From positions 1-32,611 of the forward strand of contig JAIEMG010000241.1 in assembly GCA_019752375.1 (NCBI GenBank): DNA of 32,611 bases, read 5' to 3'. Of the stretch, positions 15,088-23,020 are shown one piece after another. Within the stretch, counting starts at the first letter, position 1. Each line of letters starts with the position of its first letter. A program made the position numbers and the translations under genes. Source of the stretch: Gemmataceae bacterium (GTDB lineage: Bacteria > Planctomycetota > Planctomycetia > Gemmatales > Gemmataceae). Under the pieces are notes generated by a model. That model searched no databases. It saw only the letters and a list, made by a program, of their open reading frames with translations, and had not been told where the DNA came from.

Positions 15088-16371
15088 ATGTTGACGCTCT
15101 TGGGAGCCAGGCAGCGATTCTGCGATGGCATCTCGCGGCGTAGCTTCCTCAAGGTCGGCGCCTTCGGCGCCGGTCTGACTCTGGCCGACATGCTTCGCCT
15201 GCGCGCCGGCGCGGGCCAGACGACAACACCCACGACGTCCACCAAGTCAGCGATCATGATCTACCTGCCGGGCGGTCCGTCGCACATGGACATGTACGAC
15301 CTCAAGCCCGATGCGCCGAAGGAATTCCGCGGCGAATTCAACCCGATCCAGACCAACGTGGCCGGCGTGCAGATCTGCGAGCACATGCCGATGCAGGCGA
15401 AGATGTGGGACAAGCTGTCCTGCATCCGCTCCATCGTCTCGGTCGATGAGCACAGCGATTCGCTGGTGTCGACGGGCTACAGCGCCAACGTCAATCGCAC
15501 CGCGAACCATCCGTCGTTCGGCTCCGTCGTGTCGAAGCTCCGCGGCAGCAATAGCGCTGCGGTGCCGCCGTTCGTCAGTCTGCGCGGCATGTCGATCGGC
15601 AGCGAGCCGGGATACCTCGGCATTGCTCATCGTCCGTTCTCGCCGAGCGGCCAGGGCCTGCAGAACCTGCGTCTGCCTCGCGAGGTGACGGCCGACCGCC
15701 TGGAGGCACGCAAGGCGTTGCTCGAAGGCTTCGACGACCTGCGCCGCGACATGGACGCCACCGGCAACATGGCCGGCCTCGATGCGTTCACCACCCGTGC
15801 GTTCGATATGGTGCTGTCCGGCACCGTCCGCAACGCGCTGGACCTCCAGAAGGAAGACCCGAAGGTCCGCGAACGCTACAAGGGGGTCGAGCAGTTCCTG
15901 ACCGCTCGCCGGCTGGTCGAAGCCGGCGTCGGTTGCGTGACGCTGGCCATTGGCGGCTGGGACACGCACGGCCAGAACTTCCAGACGCTCAAACGGCAGC
16001 TCCCGAACGTGGACAAGGGCGTCGCCAACCTCGTCCAGGACCTCTGCGACCGCGGCATGGACAAGGACGTGGTCACGGTCATGTGGGGCGAGTTTGGCCG
16101 CACGCCGAAGATCAACGGCGGCGCCGGACGCGATCACTGGTCGCCGGTCATGTCGGCAATGGTCGCGGGCGGCGGCTTGAAGATGGGCCAGGCCATTGGC
16201 GCCAGCACCGACCGTGGCGAACGGCCACGCGACCGGCGCTACACCCCGTCGCAAGTGCTGAGCACGCTGTATCGCGCCGTCGGCATCGACGCGGGCCAGA
16301 CCTTCCTCAACGGCAGCGGCCGCCCGATGTACATCCTCGATGACCGCGACCCGGTCACCGAACTGCTGTAA
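15088..16371 (+). CDS. DUF1501 family exported protein
   Basis: A 427-residue protein with a twin-arginine signal near the N-terminus (SRRSFLKVGAFGAGLTLADML at residues 16-36), so it is exported folded by Tat. The body is typical of DUF1501, a sulfatase/alkaline-phosphatase-like fold: IMIYLPGGPSHMDMYDLKP, GGWDTHGQNF, VTVMWGEFGRTPKINGGAGRDHW. The conserved Asp and His residues in these motifs suggest a metal site. ATG 15088 follows a G-rich tract at a suitable distance, and the Tat motif then falls at the expected place; starting at 15031 would add 19 unlikely residues. In planctomycetes this gene normally pairs with a DUF1549/DUF1553 gene, as here. The biochemical role is unknown. Confidence 0.93.
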   Translation: MLTLLGARQRFCDGISRRSFLKVGAFGAGLTLADMLRLRAGAGQTTTPTTSTKSAIMIYLPGGPSHMDMYDLKPDAPKEFRGEFNPIQTNVAGVQICEHMPMQAKMWDKLSCIRSIVSVDEHSDSLVSTGYSANVNRTANHPSFGSVVSKLRGSNSAAVPPFVSLRGMSIGSEPGYLGIAHRPFSPSGQGLQNLRLPREVTADRLEARKALLEGFDDLRRDMDATGNMAGLDAFTTRAFDMVLSGTVRNALDLQKEDPKVRERYKGVEQFLTARRLVEAGVGCVTLAIGGWDTHGQNFQTLKRQLPNVDKGVANLVQDLCDRGMDKDVVTVMWGEFGRTPKINGGAGRDHWSPVMSAMVAGGGLKMGQAIGASTDRGERPRDRRYTPSQVLSTLYRAVGIDAGQTFLNGSGRPMYILDDRDPVTELL

Positions 16372-16381
16372 GCGAACAGAA

Positions 16382-16495
16382 GAACCACCACAAAGGACAC
16401 AGAGGACACAAAGAAAGCACAAAGACGACCGAAACTCGTTTCGCGTTGCTTTCTTTGTGTTTCCTTTGTGCCCTTTGTGTCCTTTGTGGTGGTTC
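16382..16495. repeat. CACAAAGGA-rich inverted repeat between the DUF1501 and DUF1549 genes
   Basis: The outer arms GAACCACCACAAAGGACAC (16382-16400) and its exact complement (16477-16495) enclose inner arms CACAAAGAAAGC (16407-16418) and complement (16448-16459). The right arm holds about 11 bp more of the degenerate CACAAAGG-type repeat. TTTTT follows at once, so on the plus strand it has the form of a strong intrinsic terminator. It lies between two genes that are usually co-transcribed and ends 30 bp before the next start codon. Such CACAAAGGACAC-type intergenic repeats are, to my knowledge, widespread in planctomycetes. Confidence 0.85.
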
Positions 16496-16525
16496 TTTTT
16501 CTTCATCATTCAAGGGGACCCGCCG

Positions 16526-19027
16526 ATGAAAGCCTCTCCGTTCGTCCTCATCGCCCTGCTCAGTCTGGCTGGCCCCGCCGTCGCAGCGGACGACGAGGCG
16601 ACGCTGCCCAAGTCCGGCGATATTGCTGGGCTTGCCGTCTATCCCACGCAAATTGCGCTGAAAGGCGCCGACGACGCGCGACAGCTGATTGTGACCGCGG
16701 AGTTGACCGGTGGACGGCAGCAGGACCTGAGCGGCGATGTGAAGTACGAAGTCAAGGATGCCAAGATCGTTCGCGTCACCGGCGCGGGCCGGATTTTGCC
16801 GCTGGCCAATGGCACCACCGAGATTACGGTTCGCTTCGGCGACAAGTCCGCCAAGGTCGCCGTGACGACCGGCCAGGTCGATGAGAACTTGCCGATCAAC
16901 TTCGGCAACCAGGTCACGCCGATCTTCACCAAGCTCGGTTGCAATTCCGGCGGCTGCCACGGCAAGGCCAGCGGCCAGAATGGCTTCAAGCTGTCCCTGC
17001 TCGGATTCGAACCGGAGATGGACTTCAACTCCCTGGTGAAGGAAGGCCGCGGCCGACGTCTCTTCCCCGCGGCGCCGGACAGCAGCCTGCTGCTCCTCAA
17101 GGCGACTGGGCAGATTCCCCATGGCGGCGGCCGGCGCATGGACATGGGGTCCGATGAATACAAGGTCGTTCGCCGCTGGATCGCCGCCGGCATGCCGTCC
17201 GGCAAGTCGGACGATCCCACGGTCGCCAAGATCACCGTCTATCCCGAGCGCCGGATCCTCACGCTGCACGCCCGCCAGCAGTTCGCGGTGCTGGCGCATT
17301 ACAGTGACGGCAGTATCGAGGACATCACCCGCCGCGCTCAGTACGAGAGCAACGACGGCGATATTGCCGGCGTCGATTACGGCGGCGTGGTTCGCACACT
17401 TGGCCTGGCCGGTGAAGCGGCGATCATGGCCCGCTACCAGGGGCACGTCAACGTCTTCCGCGCGGTGGTGCCGATGCCCGGCAAGCCGCCGGAGTATCAA
17501 TGGGAGCCGAAAACGAGCGTCGATCGGTTCACCCAGCAGAAATGGCGGCAGCTGAACATCGCTCCGTCGGAACTTTGCACCGACGAGCAATTCATTCGCC
17601 GGGCCTCGCTGGACATCACCGGCACGCTGCCGACGCCGGAACAGGTGCTGGCCTTCGTCAGCGACAAGGACGCCGCCAAGCGCGACAAGCTGGTCGATCG
17701 CCTGGTGGATTCGGCCGAATACAGCTACTACTTCGCCAACAAGTGGGCCGACGTGTTGCGGGTCAAGCGAGGCAACAACCAGCCCACTCGCGCGTTCGGC
17801 ACCTTCGTCTTCCACAACTGGATCCGCGAATCCCTGGCTGCCGACAAGCCGTATGACGAGTTTGCCCGCGAGATCCTGGCCGGCGTTGGCACCGAGGTCA
17901 AGCATCCACCGATCGTCTGGTACAAGGACCACCTCCTGCCCGAGCAGTTTGTCGATGACGCCGCCCAGGTCTTCCTCGGCATCCGCATGCAGTGCGCCCA
18001 GTGCCATCACCATCCTTACGAGAAGTGGAGCCAGGACGACTACTGGGGCCTGGCGGCGTTCTTCGGACGCATTGGCCGCAAAAACGTAGTGGTGCCCGGC
18101 CAGGTAGCGCAGAACCCGAATCAGCAACGGCAGCTGATCTTCAACCGGCCCACCGGCACCGTCACCGACAAGAAGACGAACCGCCCGGCCGCGATGAAGC
18201 TGCTCGACGGTGCCGAGGTGCTCGTCAGCGCGGACGACGACCCGCGCCATGTCCTGGTGGACTGGCTGGTCGACGCGAAGAACCCGTTCTTCGCTCGAGC
18301 CGTCGCCAATCGCTACTGGGCTCACTTCTTTGGCCGCGGGATTGTCGATCCGCTGGATGACATGCGCGTCACCAATCCGCCGAGCAATCCCGAATTGCTC
18401 GACGCGCTGGCCAAGGAGCTGACCGACAACAAGTACAGCCTGAAGCACCTGGTGAAGGTGATCTGCAAGAGCCGGACGTATCAGCTCAGCGCCATGCCCA
18501 ACGAGTTCAACAAGCAGGACCGTCAGGCAAACGCTCGCTACTATCCGAAACGCATGACGGCCGAGGTGCTCTTCGACGCCGTCTGTCAGGTGACCAAGAG
18601 CCCGACGGTGTTCCCGGGCCTACCGCAAGACAAGCACGCGCCGAATCGCGCGATCATGCTCCCGGACGAGTCGTTCGCATCCTACTTCCTCGACGTGTTC
18701 GGCCGACCGCAACGCCTGAGCGCTTGCGAGTGCGAGCGCGTCACCGAGGCGAATCTCGCCCAGGTGCTGCACCTGCTCAACTCGGAGGAAGTACAGGCCA
18801 AGCTCTCCCGTGCCGGCGGCCGCGCCGACATTCTGACCAAGGACGCCCGGCCCGATCGCGAGAAGGTGGAGGAGCTCTTCCTCTGGGCGCTAGGTCGAAA
18901 GCCGACGCAGAAGCAATTGGACCTGGCCCTGGCGGAGATCGAACGCCATCCCAAGGACAAGAAGGCTGCTTACGAGAACATCGTCTGGGCGCTCATCAAT
19001 CAGGTGGAGTTCGTGTTCATTCGGTGA
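16526..19027 (+). CDS. Secreted DUF1549/DUF1553 protein with cytochrome c-like CXXCH motifs
   Basis: An 833-residue protein with a Sec signal peptide (MKASPFVLIALLSLAGPAVAA). In order: a BIG2-like Ig domain (~35-120); a planctomycetal cytochrome-like region with CNSGGCH; a second Ig-like segment (~230-320); DUF1549 (~335-540), including a classical CAQCH motif followed by HHPYEKWSQDDYWG; and DUF1553 (~600-820), with FFARAVANRYWAHFFGRGIVDP and the ALGRKPTQKQ ending. CXXCH suggests covalent haem, although the domain's biochemistry is not established. ATG 16526 has AGGGGA 7 nt upstream and is followed directly by the signal peptide; the frame stays open further upstream only through the repeat element. 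It is the usual partner of the preceding DUF1501 protein and is probably periplasmic or surface-associated. Confidence 0.94.
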   Translation: MKASPFVLIALLSLAGPAVAADDEATLPKSGDIAGLAVYPTQIALKGADDARQLIVTAELTGGRQQDLSGDVKYEVKDAKIVRVTGAGRILPLANGTTEITVRFGDKSAKVAVTTGQVDENLPINFGNQVTPIFTKLGCNSGGCHGKASGQNGFKLSLLGFEPEMDFNSLVKEGRGRRLFPAAPDSSLLLLKATGQIPHGGGRRMDMGSDEYKVVRRWIAAGMPSGKSDDPTVAKITVYPERRILTLHARQQFAVLAHYSDGSIEDITRRAQYESNDGDIAGVDYGGVVRTLGLAGEAAIMARYQGHVNVFRAVVPMPGKPPEYQWEPKTSVDRFTQQKWRQLNIAPSELCTDEQFIRRASLDITGTLPTPEQVLAFVSDKDAAKRDKLVDRLVDSAEYSYYFANKWADVLRVKRGNNQPTRAFGTFVFHNWIRESLAADKPYDEFAREILAGVGTEVKHPPIVWYKDHLLPEQFVDDAAQVFLGIRMQCAQCHHHPYEKWSQDDYWGLAAFFGRIGRKNVVVPGQVAQNPNQQRQLIFNRPTGTVTDKKTNRPAAMKLLDGAEVLVSADDDPRHVLVDWLVDAKNPFFARAVANRYWAHFFGRGIVDPLDDMRVTNPPSNPELLDALAKELTDNKYSLKHLVKVICKSRTYQLSAMPNEFNKQDRQANARYYPKRMTAEVLFDAVCQVTKSPTVFPGLPQDKHAPNRAIMLPDESFASYFLDVFGRPQRLSACECERVTEANLAQVLHLLNSEEVQAKLSRAGGRADILTKDARPDREKVEELFLWALGRKPTQKQLDLALAEIERHPKDKKAAYENIVWALINQVEFVFIR

Positions 19028-19035
19028 CTGTCGTC

Positions 19036-19116
19036 AGCGTCGAGGCGTAAGCTCGACGTGGGGAGCGTGCAAGACCACGTCATGGACTGCACACGTCGGG
19101 CTGACGCGTCGACGCT
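19036..19116. repeat. Imperfect double-hairpin inverted repeat
   Basis: The left arm 19036-19060 (AGCGTCGAGGCGTAAGC...) and the complement of the right arm 19092-19116 (AGCGTCGACGCGTCAGC...) agree at all but three of 25 positions. The left arm can itself form CGTCGAG-N7-CTCGACG, so the two-level design of the other elements is present but degenerate. No T-tract is seen. It begins 8 bp after the DUF1549/1553 stop codon. Confidence 0.65.
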
Positions 19117-19150
19117 CGCCCTCCGATCGTTTGCTTGTGCGAACATCCTT

Positions 19151-19208
19151 GCCAGCCCGAGGCGCAATCGAGGACTCCAGGGACCCTCGCCTGTGCTTCG
19201 GGCTGGCT
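19151..19208. repeat. Inverted repeat with GCCAGCCCGA ends
   Basis: The arms at 19151-19173 and 19186-19208 share GCCAGCCCGA exactly, continue with a few mismatches to CGAGG, and are separated by about 12 nt. It ends 20 bp before the amidohydrolase start and may affect its translation or expression. It has no internal arm palindrome and no T-tract, so it differs from the double-hairpin type. GCCAGCCCGA-type repeats are, as far as I recall, recurrent in planctomycete genomes. Confidence 0.7.
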
Positions 19209-19228
19209 TGCGTTGACAAGGAGAGTCC

Positions 19229-20386
19229 ATGCACGATTTGCACATCCGGGGCGCTCGCCTTATCGACCCCGCTCAAAACCTCGACGAACGGCGCGACGTC
19301 GCGTTCCACTCGGGCCGCGTGGCCGCACTGGTCCCATCACTGGACGATCAGCCCGCCGCCGAGGTCATCGACGGACGCGGCCTGATCCTGGCCCCCGGGA
19401 TGATCGATTTGCACGTCCACATTTATCAGGGCGTGTCGCACTACGGCATCGATCCGGATCCAAAGTGCGTGATGCGCGGAGCCACCACGGCGGTGGATGC
19501 CGGCAGTTCCGGTGCGTCGACGTTCGGCGGTCTGCGCCGCTACATCATCGAGACGTCAGCCACCCGGCTGTTCGCACTGCTCAATATCAGCTGCATCGGC
19601 ATGGTCACCGGCGCCGAGTCGGAGCCGGACGTCGGCGAACTCGAAGACTTGCGGCACCTGAGTGTCCCGGCGGCGGTGCGCTGCATCGAGGCGAACCGCG
19701 ATCTCATCCTCGGCATCAAGATTCGCCTGAGTGATAACTTGGCGGCTGGCGGCAAGAACGAGATGCCTGCCCTGCTGCTGGCTCGCGAGGCCGCTGCGGC
19801 GACGGGCCTGCCGATCATGGTGCACACGCCGCGCTCGACGCTCGGCCTGCCCGCCATCCTGGCCGAGCTGCGCAGGGACGACATCATTACACACACGTAT
19901 CATGCGCGAGAGAGCGGCATCCTGCACCCCTCCGGCGACGTGCTCCCGGAGGTGCGCCGGGCCGTGGAGCGCGGCATCCTCTTCGATGTTGGCCACGGGC
20001 AGGGCAGCTTCTCGTATGAAGTGGCTCGGCAAGCGCTGGCTCAGGACTTTCTGCCGCACACGATCTCCAGCGACCTGCACCGCTATAACCTGGATGGTCC
20101 CGTCTACGACCTGGCGACCACGGTATCGAAGTTCCTGCATCTGGGACTGGAGTTGCCCGATGCGCTCCGCAAAGTGACTGCGACGCCGGCGACCGTGATC
20201 AAGCGCGAACAAGAACTGGGCACGCTGCGCGTTGGGGCGGCGGGCGATGCCGTCGTCTTCCGAGAGTGCACAGGTAGCCGTCCGCTGCCCGATTCCATGG
20301 GGCGTGTGGAAGAACTTCGCCGCTGGATCGAGCCGGTGTACGTGGTTCGAGCCGGGAAAGTGGTGGCGAGGCACGTTGCGGCGTGA
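19229..20386 (+). CDS. Amidohydrolase / metallo-dependent deacetylase-like protein
   Basis: A 385-residue cytoplasmic amidohydrolase-superfamily enzyme, nearest to the dihydroorotase-like deacetylase group. The metal ligands are visible in order: H62 and H64 in DLHVH; K164 in GIKIRL, a plausible carboxylated bridging lysine; VHTP; THTYH; and D282 in SSDLH. The N-terminal small domain (IRGARLIDPAQNLD) and C-terminal LRVGAAGDAVVF return to the beta-sandwich typical of the superfamily. The likely reaction is hydrolysis of an amide or N-acetyl/carbamoyl bond; the substrate is unknown. The ATG has AAGGAG 5 nt upstream. It is monocistronic, convergent with the DUF3352-like gene, and bracketed by palindromic repeats on both sides. 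Confidence 0.87.
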   Translation: MHDLHIRGARLIDPAQNLDERRDVAFHSGRVAALVPSLDDQPAAEVIDGRGLILAPGMIDLHVHIYQGVSHYGIDPDPKCVMRGATTAVDAGSSGASTFGGLRRYIIETSATRLFALLNISCIGMVTGAESEPDVGELEDLRHLSVPAAVRCIEANRDLILGIKIRLSDNLAAGGKNEMPALLLAREAAAATGLPIMVHTPRSTLGLPAILAELRRDDIITHTYHARESGILHPSGDVLPEVRRAVERGILFDVGHGQGSFSYEVARQALAQDFLPHTISSDLHRYNLDGPVYDLATTVSKFLHLGLELPDALRKVTATPATVIKREQELGTLRVGAAGDAVVFRECTGSRPLPDSMGRVEELRRWIEPVYVVRAGKVVARHVAA

Positions 20387-20390
20387 GGCT

Positions 20391-20409
20391 CACGAGCTGT
20401 TAGCTCGTG
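20391..20409. repeat. Solo mini-hairpin after the amidohydrolase gene
   Basis: CACGAGCT-GTT-AGCTCGTG is a perfect 8-bp stem with a 3-nt loop, 4 bp after the stop codon. Its geometry equals a single arm of the double-hairpin elements. No T-tract follows, so terminator function is doubtful. Confidence 0.65.
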
Positions 20410-20442
20410 CGCTTGGCCCCTCGAAGTTCGCCGACCCTTAGT

Positions 20443-20540
20443 GGGCATCCAGAAATAACGTCGTAGGACGGATTTCCAATCCGTCCGTATTTGCCCGGAC
20501 GGATTGGAAATCCGTCCTACGAAATAATTCTTGGATGCCC
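20443..20540. repeat. Large nested palindrome between convergent genes
   Basis: The core 20462-20521 has two perfect 26-bp arms around an 8-nt loop. Each arm contains GGACGGATT-TCC-AATCCGTCC, a 9-bp stem with a 3-nt loop, so it can form one long or two short hairpins. An outer pair GGGCATCC (20443-20450) and GGATGCCC (20533-20540) extends the symmetry to 98 bp with AT-rich flanks between. It lies between the convergent amidohydrolase and DUF3352-like genes, three bases from the stop codon of the latter, and could stop transcription from both sides. Confidence 0.92.
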
Positions 20541-20542
20541 GC

Positions 20543-22324
20543 TTACTTCCGCAAGGGCTGGCTGGTCTTGATGCGCACCGTCAGCGTCGTCTGGCCAGGC
20601 CCGTTGCGCTGGAGCAACTCGACGCGATCGACGAACTGCAGTCCCAGGCGCAGACTCTCCAGCCGTGCCGTCGCATCGGCCTTGGAGAGCTGATGCTTCT
20701 CCGCGATCCAGTCGACGAGCGGCTCCCGGCGTTCCTTGACGTAGTCGCGCAGCGCCACCAGGGAAAGACGCATCAATGGCGTTTCGTCGCCCTCGGGCGT
20801 CTTGGACGGATCGACGGAGAATCGCTTCATCACCTCCGGAGCATTGGCCAGAACCAAGTAGCCGTCTTTCAACGCAAACGACGGCTTGAAGCCGGGCGGG
20901 AATCGCTTGTCGTTGACGAAGTACTTGACCTCGACCTTGCCCTGGAACGCGGTGCGCAGCGCCAGTCGATCGGTATTCTTGCTGTTGTAGTCGAGCACCG
21001 CCAGGTTCGCGAGGAAGTTGGTGGCGTCCCACAAGGTCTGGTCCGCCGGCGTTGCGCTCTTACCTGGCCGCACGCGCAGCGCCCACAGGGCTTGCGGAAT
21101 CCATTCCTTGTCGTGCGTCGTCGGAGCCAGGATGCACAGGCCAATGTCCGGCCCAAGGTTTGGGGTCAGCTCCCTGACCAGCTTGCCCATGGGCGGCGGC
21201 AGCGCGCCCTGCTCCACGGCATCGCGAAGTGCCTTGCGGGCGTCGTCGGGCAAGAATTCACCGATCGTCTCCAGCAATGCCATCACGTCAACACGTGCAG
21301 CCACGGCGAGCAGCGCGTTGTCCGGAAAGGCGCTCCACAGCTCGGAGGGCTTCGCGGCCTCGACGAAGAACTTTCGGAGTCTCGGCGACAGTGCCTCGGG
21401 CTTTGCCCTGATCGCCACGCTGATGTCGAGGTCCTGGTGCGGGGCCACGATCAGTGCAGCGCCGTCCAGAGCTTTCCAGTTGGTCGCGAATGTCTTGAGG
21501 AACGCCCCATCCGGCCCCTCGAACAGCTTGACGCGTTGGAGCAGGTCGGCATCGAACGCTCGCGGGTTGAGCCAGAGGGCCAGAAGTCCCTTGTCAGCGC
21601 CCAGCTGACGAAACTGATGAGCCAGCGGCGGCGACTTGCTATCGGCCGGCGGCGCTTGCTTGTCCAGGTCCAGGACGCGGCGCAGCATGGCCTCCTGCCC
21701 CGAGATCGCCAGCACGGAACCGCGTTGCCAGTAATAGTAAGGTGCCTGCTTGCGCTCGACGCGATGATAGTACTTGACGCCGTTGTGTTCGCGTTCCTCC
21801 AGTTTGAGGAGGTCGCCGGATTTCTTCTGGGCGGCGTTGAAGCGATCGATCAGCGTCGTCAACATGGCCGCGTTGCGGGCGCGAGTGAGGAAAAGCCCCT
21901 GCTCCTCCTCCGGCTTGCCGGGCGGCCCCGGCCGATAGGCGAACACCACTGCATCGCCGAGGATGTCATCGCGTAGCTGCGGCCAGCCGACGCCCAGATG
22001 CTCCTTCATCTGCTTTTCCATGTCGCGAAGCTTGTTCAACTCCGGAGCCTGGCTGAGCATCTGGCCGACGACCGACTTCTGAAATTGGCTCGCGAACGGG
22101 GAGTCGGCGAGTGCGGCGGAGTGGCTGCGCAAGTCGTTGACGAGCAGACAAAAGCCAACGTCCTCGGGAACGAGGCGAAGCACTTCATCGCGCGGCGTGG
22201 CGGCCTGGTTCTGGGCGGCGAGATGAGGTGCTTCGGACGATGACGAAACGGCGAGCGTTGCCGTGACGGCGAGCCAGAAACACACTCTCAGAAGCTTTGT
22301 CGGGCTCATGGACGGGACTTTCAT
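20543..22324 (-). CDS. Secreted DUF3352-like protein of unknown function, last gene of the ECF sigma operon
   Basis: A 593-residue protein with an N-terminal signal peptide (KLLRVCFWLAVTATLAVSSSS). It is probably periplasmic: no further membrane segment is seen. The alternation of LVPEDVGFCLLVNDLR, GDAVVFAYRPG and ALWLNPRAFDADLL resembles the DUF3352 type of exported planctomycetal and cyanobacterial proteins; I assign this only loosely. It follows the anti-sigma gene by 20 bp on the same strand and so is likely co-transcribed with the ECF sigma/anti-sigma pair, which suggests an envelope-related target or sensor component. Two start codons are possible, 22324 and the ATG at 22309, neither with a clear Shine-Dalgarno sequence. 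The stop codon sits against the large palindrome. Confidence 0.8.
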   Translation of the reverse strand: MKVPSMSPTKLLRVCFWLAVTATLAVSSSSEAPHLAAQNQAATPRDEVLRLVPEDVGFCLLVNDLRSHSAALADSPFASQFQKSVVGQMLSQAPELNKLRDMEKQMKEHLGVGWPQLRDDILGDAVVFAYRPGPPGKPEEEQGLFLTRARNAAMLTTLIDRFNAAQKKSGDLLKLEEREHNGVKYYHRVERKQAPYYYWQRGSVLAISGQEAMLRRVLDLDKQAPPADSKSPPLAHQFRQLGADKGLLALWLNPRAFDADLLQRVKLFEGPDGAFLKTFATNWKALDGAALIVAPHQDLDISVAIRAKPEALSPRLRKFFVEAAKPSELWSAFPDNALLAVAARVDVMALLETIGEFLPDDARKALRDAVEQGALPPPMGKLVRELTPNLGPDIGLCILAPTTHDKEWIPQALWALRVRPGKSATPADQTLWDATNFLANLAVLDYNSKNTDRLALRTAFQGKVEVKYFVNDKRFPPGFKPSFALKDGYLVLANAPEVMKRFSVDPSKTPEGDETPLMRLSLVALRDYVKERREPLVDWIAEKHQLSKADATARLESLRLGLQFVDRVELLQRNGPGQTTLTVRIKTSQPLRK

Positions 22325-22344
22325 GGTGTGACAGCGTCGCCAGG

Positions 22345-23010
22345 CTATTGCTTTTCGGTTCCGCTTGGCTCGCGAATGAACATGCTGAACGCTCGCTTGG
22401 CGGAGCTGGTCACCGGGTCCAGTGCCACCGCAACGCCCTGTCCCGCTTGCTTGAGCGACTGGGCCGGCGGATCGAGCATCGGGCCCACCGAGTCCGGTCC
22501 GGTCAGCGGCGGTGCATCGGGGATGAGCAGGCGCGTCTGCCCCACCGTTTCGGTTGCGGTTCGTCTTGTCAGCCCAGCGACGGCTTCACCCACGTCAAAC
22601 AAACTTCCAGCGAGCGACGGCGGCCCTTCGGCGACAGCCGGCCGCTCTACCGCCTTGCCCGCTATGACCCGAACCGACTGTGTCGTGCTTAGCGATTCTC
22701 GTGCGACGAAGACGGCGACCAGAACGCCGGCAGCCAGCGCTGCCACGGCGACCCAGCGCCGGCGTCGTTGCCTGGCCCGCCGATCCGCCATGACTTGACC
22801 GACAATGGCCGCGGTCAATCCCTTCGGAGCGACAGGAATCGTCAGCAGGCGCAATCCCTCCTCGAACGACCCTGCGGCAGCATGTAAATGCCGGCATTCG
22901 GGACAATTGTTCAGGTGCTGATCCAGGGCGGCGCGGTTCGGGATCGCCTCGCCGTCGAGACGGCGCTGGAGCAGGTCGTGGGATTGGACGCAGTTCATGA
23001 TTCGACTCAT
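22345..23010 (-). CDS. Zinc-binding membrane anti-sigma factor
   Basis: A 221-residue protein with the ZAS anti-sigma signature H32-x3-C36-x2-C39 (QHLNNCPECRHLH), preceded by C7. This zinc domain binds the cognate ECF sigma in the cytoplasm. A transmembrane helix follows at about 85-105 (WVAVAALAAGVLVAVFVA) after an Arg-rich stop (RRARQRRRR), and the rest (~115 residues, Pro/Thr/Ser-rich) would be outside. The gene lies 10 bp after the sigma factor gene, as expected for a pair. Starts at 23010 or at the ATG 12 bases later are both possible; neither has a good Shine-Dalgarno sequence. The signal releasing sigma is unknown. Confidence 0.88.
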   Translation of the reverse strand: MSRIMNCVQSHDLLQRRLDGEAIPNRAALDQHLNNCPECRHLHAAAGSFEEGLRLLTIPVAPKGLTAAIVGQVMADRRARQRRRRWVAVAALAAGVLVAVFVARESLSTTQSVRVIAGKAVERPAVAEGPPSLAGSLFDVGEAVAGLTRRTATETVGQTRLLIPDAPPLTGPDSVGPMLDPPAQSLKQAGQGVAVALDPVTSSAKRAFSMFIREPSGTEKQ

Positions 23011-23020
23011 TCCGGGGCCG

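Noticed and set aside
16355-18448. Minus-strand open frame of ~700 codons
   Set aside because: Antisense to the DUF1549/1553 gene, whose motifs are certain; it has no family resemblance and runs through the repeat element.
20443-20540. Small insertion sequence or MITE with terminal repeats
   Set aside because: No target-site duplication could be seen and there is no internal sequence beyond the arms; a REP-like doublet fits better.
20531-21976. Plus-strand open frame of ~480 codons
   Set aside because: Antisense to the DUF3352-like gene, which has a signal peptide and operon context.
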